Assembly (NCBI GenBank): GCA_007132825.1
Contig: SLNX01000239.1
Span: 1 to 11,831, forward strand
Direction: 5' to 3'
From: Bacteroidales bacterium
GTDB lineage: Bacteria; Bacteroidota; Bacteroidia; Bacteroidales; UBA7960
DNA length: 11,831 nucleotides
In this document: positions 1 through 4,895 of the stretch, one piece after another
How the letters are laid out: each line of letters starts with the position of its first letter
Position numbering within the stretch: the first letter of the stretch is position 1
Translations under genes and position numbers: made by a program
The notes under the pieces: model-generated
Seen by the model: only the letters and a program-made list of their open reading frames with translations
What the model was told of the DNA's origin: nothing
The model's database searches: none

Positions 1-575
1 GTTAAAGGCAGGGTATGATGTGCAAAAGGAAATGCGAGTGGTGTTTGAGGAATTTTCGGACCATAAGCAATCTTGCTCACGAAAAGATAATCACCTACCA
101 GCAACGACTTTTCCATGGAGGATGTTGGGATCGTGTAGGCTTCCAGCAAAAAAAGGCGAATCAGGGATGCAGCAATAACGGCAAAAATGATGGCATCTGC
201 CCATTCACGGGTGGCGGATTTTTTAATTTTTGGTAGCTTATCCGGGTGGGTGTATTCTTCCTTTGCAGCAAATCCAAGATAGGGGAGAAAGACGAAAGGA
301 AGCAGCACCCCCAGGGCCTGTTCGCCCAATCCGTCCTTCCGGAAACATTTGAGTGTTTCCACGACCATGAGCAGAACTGTAAAGACATTGATGAACGGCA
401 CCAGGATAAACAGGTACCACCATAAAGGCTTATCGATCACCTTCAGCCAGACGTAAAGGTTGTAAAATGGGATGGCGGCCTCCCAACCCTTGTAGCCCGC
501 TTTGCTGAATATCTTCCATAGTCCGGCCACCGATGCCAAGAAAAACAGGATGGTTAAAATCATATATATACTCAT
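1..575 (-). CDS. lepB: Signal peptidase I (partial, C-terminus beyond window)
   Basis: Type I signal peptidase, the inner-membrane serine protease (S26 family, Ser/Lys dyad) that removes signal peptides from exported proteins. The 191 complete codons visible start at an ATG at 573-575; the reading frame stays open to the left edge. Residues 1 to about 110 form a hydrophobic multi-pass region (for example residues around FYNLYVWLK and WWYLFILVPFINVF) that resembles the small integral-membrane domain fused ahead of the peptidase in Bacteroidetes. The peptidase part begins near REWADAII (residue 123), has a membrane anchor at about 127-144, then the box YTIPTSSMEKSLLVGDY with the predicted nucleophile Ser153 just before Met154. 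The following IPQTPLAFPF is also typical of this group. The general-base Lys and the later boxes lie outside the window. It is the last visible gene of the parA-to-lepB operon, 26 bp after dapB. Assignment is by motif recognition and is strong. Confidence 0.93.
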   Translation of the reverse strand, partial: MSIYMILTILFFLASVAGLWKIFSKAGYKGWEAAIPFYNLYVWLKVIDKPLWWYLFILVPFINVFTVLLMVVETLKCFRKDGLGEQALGVLLPFVFLPYLGFAAKEEYTHPDKLPKIKKSATREWADAIIFAVIAASLIRLFLLEAYTIPTSSMEKSLLVGDYLFVSKIAYGPKIPQTPLAFPFAHHTLPL

Positions 576-601
576 GGTCTGTTCTTTTACCTGGTGAATA
601 A

Positions 602-1333
602 TTATAAGTTAAGCATATCCTGCATGGTGAAGATGCCCTCTTTTTTTTGCACCCATTCGGCTGCCAGGATTGCCCCTTCAGCAAAACCGCTTCTGTTGTG
701 CGATGTATGCTTAATCTCTATGCTGTCGATTACTGAGTTATAATGAACCAGATGCGTTCCTGTGATGTTTTCAATTCTGTATGACTTAACAGGCAGTACG
801 TTGGGGGGCAGACTTTCTGATGCATCTCCCCATTTGTCGAGCGATTTCCTTGCGTCAATAATCTGTTTTGCCAGTGTAATGGCCGTACCACTTGGGGCAT
901 CAAGCTTTTCGGCATGGTGTGTTTCAATGATCCGGGGATGATACCCGTCGAGTTCTGAAAGCATACCGGCCAGTTTTTTATTCAGTGCAAAAAAAATGTT
1001 GACACCAATACTGAAGTTTGAGGCAAAAAACAAAGTGCATTTTTGTTTAAGGCAAAGGTTTTTGATATCCGGGAGTTTATGATACCAGCCTGTGGTGCCA
1101 CTTACCACAGGTACGCCTGTTTCAAAACATTTACTAATGTTTTCTGCTGCAGTTTCGGGTGTTGTAAACTCAATGGCTGCATCACAGTCTCTTAATTTCT
1201 CCCTTTTTGTTGTCCAGTCATCATCATTGTCGATAACCACCACGACATGATGTTTCCTGGCAAGTGCCGTTTGTTCAACAATTTTACCCATTTTGCCATA
1301 TCCTATGATTGCAATCCTAAGTTGTTGCTTCAT
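602..1333 (-). CDS. dapB: 4-hydroxy-tetrahydrodipicolinate reductase
   Basis: Cytoplasmic NAD(P)H-dependent reductase of the lysine/diaminopimelate pathway, which feeds lysine and the peptidoglycan cross-linking residue. With the ATG at 1331-1333 the protein is 243 residues, normal for the short DapB form. It has the nucleotide-binding GYGKMG at 11-16, the EFTTPET segment near 55-61, VVSGTTGW at 76-83, SNFSIGVN at 105-112, and the catalytic box ETHHAEKLDAPSGTA at 137-151 (His139, His140 and Lys143 match the catalytic His-His-Lys of E. coli DapB). The C-terminal HTSHNRSGFAEGA is also a family signature. A TTG three codons upstream (1340-1342) would overlap the preceding stop codon; the ATG is preferred because it begins directly before the Rossmann strand. 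The gene lies 5 bp downstream of the DUF5683 gene and 26 bp before lepB, so it is almost certainly co-transcribed with both. Confidence 0.96.
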   Translation of the reverse strand: MKQQLRIAIIGYGKMGKIVEQTALARKHHVVVVIDNDDDWTTKREKLRDCDAAIEFTTPETAAENISKCFETGVPVVSGTTGWYHKLPDIKNLCLKQKCTLFFASNFSIGVNIFFALNKKLAGMLSELDGYHPRIIETHHAEKLDAPSGTAITLAKQIIDARKSLDKWGDASESLPPNVLPVKSYRIENITGTHLVHYNSVIDSIEIKHTSHNRSGFAEGAILAAEWVQKKEGIFTMQDMLNL

Positions 1334-1338
1334 TGCTG

Positions 1339-1971
1339 TCAAAACTTTAATGTGAGTCTGATTTGTGTTGAATGTGTTGATCTGTGGCTTTGACCGTATG
1401 ATGGGATGAGGCCGGGTTGTATGCCCATGGTCAGGTTTTCTCCAACGTCAAAGTTCATCAGGTGCGCGTCAACACTGGCATCCAGTATGTTTATCAAATA
1501 CAATGCAGCAGCCAGCATGTAATTGATCTCGAGGTTTCGTCTGTAGTAATTCATGGCCCTTTCGATCACTTCAGTAGAGTGCAAGGGGAATTCATCCACT
1601 GTGTGGGGATTCCCGTCCACCCGTGCGATCCAGGCTCGACGCCATTTGTTGTAGTTGCTGCTGTTAAAGTCAATGAAATAGATCAATGTTCCGAATCCGG
1701 CATAAATAATCGGTACTTTCCAATACCTTCCGTTATATATTTGTCCAAGTCCGGGCAATGTAGCCGAAAGCATTGCTGCTCTTGAGGGTGAGGGGTAAAC
1801 CGTTGTCTCATCGAGCTGTTGTGTATTGGCATTTGTTCCCTGAGCCTTTGTTTCAGCCGCCGGGAACACCATCAGCATTGCAAAGGTGGATAGCAGCAGA
1901 ACTAAGCAGACCATTTTACCTGGGTGTTGTCTGTTGGAGTAATTTTTGATGATATGTGCATTTCGCTTCAA
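1339..1971 (-). CDS. DUF5683 family membrane protein
   Basis: Conserved Bacteroidetes envelope protein of unknown function. Recognised by SPSRAAMLSATLPGLGQIYN (residues 61-80), the following RYWKVPIIYAGFGT, and by NILDASVDAHLMNFDV (161-176). A signal peptide is visible: a basic start, a hydrophobic stretch at about 20-38 and a likely cut after ETKA (residue 43). Two later hydrophobic segments sit at about 85-100 and 150-163, so it probably spans a membrane. No catalytic motif is apparent. The start is uncertain: the only in-frame start before the basic region is a TTG at 1969-1971, giving 210 residues; the first ATG is at 1912-1914 (191 residues) but would leave the signal peptide without positive charge. 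The TTG is preferred. The gene sits 12 bp after parB and 5 bp before dapB, an order conserved in the phylum, which suggests an envelope role coordinated with growth. Function is not known. Confidence 0.88.
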   Translation of the reverse strand: MKRNAHIIKNYSNRQHPGKMVCLVLLLSTFAMLMVFPAAETKAQGTNANTQQLDETTVYPSPSRAAMLSATLPGLGQIYNGRYWKVPIIYAGFGTLIYFIDFNSSNYNKWRRAWIARVDGNPHTVDEFPLHSTEVIERAMNYYRRNLEINYMLAAALYLINILDASVDAHLMNFDVGENLTMGIQPGLIPSYGQSHRSTHSTQIRLTLKF

Positions 1972-1983
1972 GACTGGGATGGC

Positions 1984-2901
1984 TTAGCTTTTGTTTTTAA
2001 GAATTTCCGCTATTCTTTTCAGTTCTTTTTCCGTTTTAAATTTGAAGGTGATATTTCCTTTCCCTTTTGACAGACTTTTAATCTGGACTTTTGTATCGTA
2101 AAGTGTTTCGAGGTCTTTTTGCAGGTTCTGCCATTCTTCCTTAATGCCCGGTTTGCCCTTTTTGCCTTTTTTGGGGTCTGATTTCTCCGTTTCTTTCTGT
2201 TCTGTGAGGGTTTTGATGATCTCTTCCACTTCCCTGACCGACAGGTCTTGTGCGATGATATCCTGGTAAAGGTCTGTCTGGGTTTGGGTATCTTCGATGC
2301 CTAAAAGCACTTTTGCATGGCCGGTGGTAATCAGTTCCTGCCTGAGACCGATCTGTATCTCTCCGGGCAGCTTAAGCAGTCGCAGGTGGTTTGCTATGGA
2401 AGGGCGGCTTTTTCCAAGTTTTTCGCTAAGCATTTCCTGTGTAAGCGAGTGATTGTCAATAAGCTGTTTATATCCGAGGGCAATTTCCACCGGGTTCAGG
2501 TTCTCCCTCTGGATGTTTTCAACGATGGCCATTTCGAGCATTGCCGTATCTTTTGCAGCAATAATGTATGCAGGGATTTCGGTAAGTCCTGCCATCCTCG
2601 ATGCCTTTACACGTCGCTCACCGGAGATAAGCTGAAGCTTATTGTCTTCCTGTTTCCTGAGTGTTACAGGCTGAATAACCCCTTGCTCCTTGATGGATGC
2701 AGCAAGATCATTCAATGCTTCTTCATCAAAGTCTGTTCGGGGCTGGTAGGGGTTCATTTCAATGATGTCGAGTGGTACCATGCCGATTGTACCCACGGGA
2801 AGCAGGTCTTTTTCGACGTCATACAGGGGTTGTGGCTCCAGGCCCGAACCATCGAGCAGTGCGCCCAACCCCTTCCCCAATGCACGTTTCTTGGCATTCA
2901 T
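1984..2901 (-). CDS. parB: Chromosome partitioning protein ParB
   Basis: Centromere-binding protein that loads at parS sites, spreads as a CTP-dependent clamp and works with ParA to segregate the replicated origin. The 305-residue length is usual for chromosomal ParB. In order: the ParA-contacting N-terminus KKRALGKGLGALL (residues 4-16), the ParB/Srx domain at about 43-135 with NPYQPR (50-55), GERR (94-97) and VENIQREN (128-135), which are the CTP-binding motifs, then a helix-turn-helix region at about 145-180 (LTQEMLSEKLGKSRPSIANH). A lysine-rich linker (about 235-255) precedes a C-terminal dimerisation segment ending at ILKNKS. ATG start at 2899-2901, 3 bp after the parA stop, so translation may be coupled. 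No clear parS palindrome was found by eye in this window. Confidence 0.97.
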   Translation of the reverse strand: MNAKKRALGKGLGALLDGSGLEPQPLYDVEKDLLPVGTIGMVPLDIIEMNPYQPRTDFDEEALNDLAASIKEQGVIQPVTLRKQEDNKLQLISGERRVKASRMAGLTEIPAYIIAAKDTAMLEMAIVENIQRENLNPVEIALGYKQLIDNHSLTQEMLSEKLGKSRPSIANHLRLLKLPGEIQIGLRQELITTGHAKVLLGIEDTQTQTDLYQDIIAQDLSVREVEEIIKTLTEQKETEKSDPKKGKKGKPGIKEEWQNLQKDLETLYDTKVQIKSLSKGKGNITFKFKTEKELKRIAEILKNKS

Positions 2902-2904
2902 GTT

Positions 2905-3708
2905 CTAAGTTTTTATCTTTTTGTCGTTTTCCTCGATTTTGGTGAGACCATTTTTCTGGAGGATCTCACGGGCAAGGTTCAGGTGGTTCAAAGAACCTCT
3001 GCTCTGGGCATCATGCATGATGATGGTTTCTCCAAAGCTGGGTGCTTCACCCAGTTTGATGTTCCGATATATGATTGTATCAAACACCAGGTCCTGAAAA
3101 TGCATCCGAACCTCTTCAACAACCTGGTTTGCAAGACGCAGCCGAGAGTCATACATGGTAAGCAGGATACCTTCGATTTCCAGGCTGGTATTCAGCCTCG
3201 ACTGAACGATTTTTATGGTATTCAGCAATTTCCCCAGTCCTTCCAGTGCGAAATACTCACATTGAACCGGTATAATTACCGAATCGGCGGCTGTAAGAGC
3301 ATTTACGGTAACAAGCCCAAGGGATGGTGAGCAGTCAATGAGGATGAAGTCATATTTGTCCCTTATTCCATCGATCACTTTTCGCATCATCATTTCTCTG
3401 TTGGGCAGGTTGATCATCTCTATCTCTGCTCCAACAAGGTCAATGTGGGCTGGAATCAAATGCAGGTGTGGCGTTGATGTTTCTATGGCAATCTGCCTGG
3501 CTGGCACATCATCAATAATACATTCATATATGCTTGTTTTTACGTGCCTTGGATCAACTCCGACTCCGGAAGTGGCATTTGCCTGCGGATCTGCATCGAT
3601 CAGCAGTGTTTTGTATTCCAAAACAGCGAGACTCGCTGCCAGATTTATGGCCGTAGTTGTTTTTCCGACTCCCCCCTTCTGATTCGCGATGGCAATTACT
3701 TTGGTCAT
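2905..3708 (-). CDS. parA: Chromosome partitioning ATPase ParA (Soj)
   Basis: ATPase of the ParA/MinD family that binds the nucleoid non-specifically and pulls ParB-parS complexes during chromosome segregation. The 267-residue protein shows the deviant Walker A KGGVGKTT at residues 11-18 (Lys11 signature lysine, Lys16 nucleotide lysine), the DADPQ motif at 38-42 and the Walker B stretch FILIDCSPSLG at 121-131. There is no N-terminal helix-turn-helix, which is the chromosomal rather than the P1-plasmid type. The start is the ATG at 3706-3708, directly before the first beta strand. It is the first gene of the parA-parB-DUF5683-dapB-lepB run; a 183-bp gap with an inverted repeat separates it from the gene upstream, so the operon promoter probably lies there. 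Confidence 0.97.
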   Translation of the reverse strand: MTKVIAIANQKGGVGKTTTAINLAASLAVLEYKTLLIDADPQANATSGVGVDPRHVKTSIYECIIDDVPARQIAIETSTPHLHLIPAHIDLVGAEIEMINLPNREMMMRKVIDGIRDKYDFILIDCSPSLGLVTVNALTAADSVIIPVQCEYFALEGLGKLLNTIKIVQSRLNTSLEIEGILLTMYDSRLRLANQVVEEVRMHFQDLVFDTIIYRNIKLGEAPSFGETIIMHDAQSRGSLNHLNLAREILQKNGLTKIEENDKKIKT

Positions 3709-3742
3709 GATTTATCTTTGGATATCTGATTTTATAACGTTT

Positions 3743-3773
3743 CAAATTGACAATTCTTGCAATGGGATAAAAA
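3743..3773 (-). promoter_or_regulatory. Possible parA operon promoter
   Basis: On the minus strand TCAATTTG (3750-3743) matches the Bacteroidetes -7 box TAnnTTTG at 7 of 8 positions counting the free ones. A T-run at 3773-3769, about 19 bp further upstream, could stand in for the -33 TTTG element but is not an exact match. It would start transcription roughly 25-30 nt before the parA ATG. The upstream part overlaps one arm of the inverted repeat at 3770-3809, which would place a bound protein over the promoter. This is an inference from short motifs only. Confidence 0.3.
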
Positions 3774-3809
3774 TGGTTACAAACACACAATGATATTTAT
3801 AACCATTTT
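3770..3809. repeat. Perfect 10-bp inverted repeat upstream of parA
   Basis: AAAATGGTTA at 3770-3779 and its exact reverse complement TAACCATTTT at 3800-3809 are separated by 20 bp, so arm centres are about 30 bp (three helical turns) apart. This spacing fits an operator for a dimeric or looping regulator of the parA operon. On the minus strand the second arm runs into TTTTTAT, so a weak AT-rich terminator for the upstream membrane-protein gene is an alternative. The repeat itself is certain; its role is not. Confidence 0.55.
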
Positions 3810-3891
3810 GACCCCTGCAAATTTACAACTTCTGTTTGCTTTCAGGGTACTTTTATCAAAAAAGAAACCGGCAAGGCTGATCTTCAAAGGA

Positions 3892-4689
3892 TCACTGCAT
3901 GGGTTCCTGTGTCCAGTCGATCTCAGAGCCCAGCAGGCTGTGAGGAATAAAATAGATCGCAAGCAGGACGATGGCTGCCACGAGCACCCAGGTGCGATGG
4001 TTCGGGTTTTGCCTGGTTTTGAACAATGCCACAATCCAGAAAATGAAAGCAAAGGCTGTTTTATTATCTGTCAGGTCAGTACCGAACGGCCAGCCTGTCC
4101 ACCAGTCTCCAAAAGCATATTTCTGAACTATGGGCCCAAAGATCAATCCCCCTCCCACAAATGTGATAAATGTGAGCAAGACATAGGTATATGTTTTTTC
4201 TCGGCCGATTGCAGCAATTGCAGCCCTGTTGCTGAACAGCATCGCAGCAAACATCAGCAGGATGTGCGGGATCATCGCCCAGGCAGGTACATCATTTCGA
4301 AACCTGATTGTAACAGGGTATTCTGTCAGCTTAACCTCTTCATCCCCCTTTTGCAGTACAATCTGGTAGTTTACCTTACCAGCCGCAGGCTGTTGTGGAA
4401 TATAGGCAATGAGCTGATCATCCCTTCTGACGAGGTCCAGTGTGTCCCACTGGTCAAAGCTTGGATATCGCTTGTATCGGAAAAAGCCTTCAATGGCCTC
4501 ATCCGCTGCATCAATGGCCACGGGAGCGTCGGTCGGACGGTGGAAAGAGCGTCGCAGTGAAAACTCGATTTTCTGACCGGAAATTGTAACCTCGCTTTCA
4601 ACCGGCTTTGTAGGCCCGGTTTGTCTTTGATAATATGCACTCACCACCGTAATGATGATTGTTAAAGCCCAAAAAAGTATCTGTTTCAT
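3892..4689 (-). CDS. Conserved multi-pass membrane protein, function unknown
   Basis: I do not assign a function. The 265-residue protein has an N-terminal signal or anchor helix (residues 1-19), a soluble, probably periplasmic, region of about 115 residues rich in beta-type alternation, then four predicted membrane helices at about 136-155, 167-186, 212-224 and 233-250. The strongest feature is the aromatic segment GDWWTGWPFGTDLTDNKT (194-211) between helices; I recall similar segments in hypothetical proteins of Bacteroidetes and related phyla, but cannot name a family. His142 (PHILLMF) and His250 (IPHSLLG) lie within or at the ends of helices and could bind a metal or haem, which is speculative. 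ATG start at 4687-4689. It lies on the same strand as parA but 183 bp away, and 206 bp after the large glycosidase gene, so it is probably its own transcription unit. Confidence 0.8.
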   Translation of the reverse strand: MKQILFWALTIIITVVSAYYQRQTGPTKPVESEVTISGQKIEFSLRRSFHRPTDAPVAIDAADEAIEGFFRYKRYPSFDQWDTLDLVRRDDQLIAYIPQQPAAGKVNYQIVLQKGDEEVKLTEYPVTIRFRNDVPAWAMIPHILLMFAAMLFSNRAAIAAIGREKTYTYVLLTFITFVGGGLIFGPIVQKYAFGDWWTGWPFGTDLTDNKTAFAFIFWIVALFKTRQNPNHRTWVLVAAIVLLAIYFIPHSLLGSEIDWTQEPMQ

Positions 4690-4753
4690 GAGTTTATATT
4701 TTCTTAAGTACTAAAAAATTTGTGGTTTGTAAGTTTACCCAAGATCAGGAATT

Positions 4754-4822
4754 GATGTTAGATGTTAGATGTTGGATGTTAGATTTTCTTTTTCTAACCT
4801 CAAACATCCAACTTCGAACCTC
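4754..4822. repeat. Inverted heptamer repeat forming a long imperfect hairpin
   Basis: Four head-to-tail 7-bp units of the type GATGTTA occupy 4754-4781. They are followed by a T-rich loop (4784-4792) and four matching heptamers in reverse orientation at 4794-4821. Pairing 4754-4783 with 4793-4822 gives 24 Watson-Crick pairs of 30 around a 9-nt loop, with six single mismatches. The 7-bp period excludes a coding repeat. It lies in the 206-bp gap between the large glycosidase gene and the membrane-protein gene, so it could act as a terminator or mRNA-stabilising stem after the glycosidase, or be a copy of a dispersed intergenic repeat. The rest of the gap (4690-4753 and 4823-4895) shows nothing I can name. 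Confidence 0.75.
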
Positions 4823-4895
4823 TGGTTTACATAATCATCCTACTGTGTGTTAGAAATCCTGTCATGGGTGTTCTATATGTTTTAATGTTTAATAA

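Noticed and set aside
2317..3330. Long plus-strand open frame of 337 codons opposite parA/parB
   Set aside because: It lies antisense across two clearly recognised genes, has no domain signature and an implausible Cys- and Phe-rich composition; it is a shadow frame.
1984..3890. Search for a parS site near parAB
   Set aside because: No CACGTG-cored palindrome of the usual parS type was found by eye in this window; the site may lie elsewhere or differ in sequence.
3858..3894. Possible terminator of the membrane-protein gene: TGATC/GATCA stem (3878-3882 with 3890-3894) and a run of six T on the minus strand (3863-3858)
   Set aside because: The stem is only 5 bp, includes the stop codon and lies 14 nt from the T-run, with no GC-rich hairpin directly before it.
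3757..4560. Plus-strand open frame of 267 codons opposite the membrane-protein gene
   Set aside because: It is antisense to a gene with a clear signal anchor and membrane helices, and its product shows no recognisable features.
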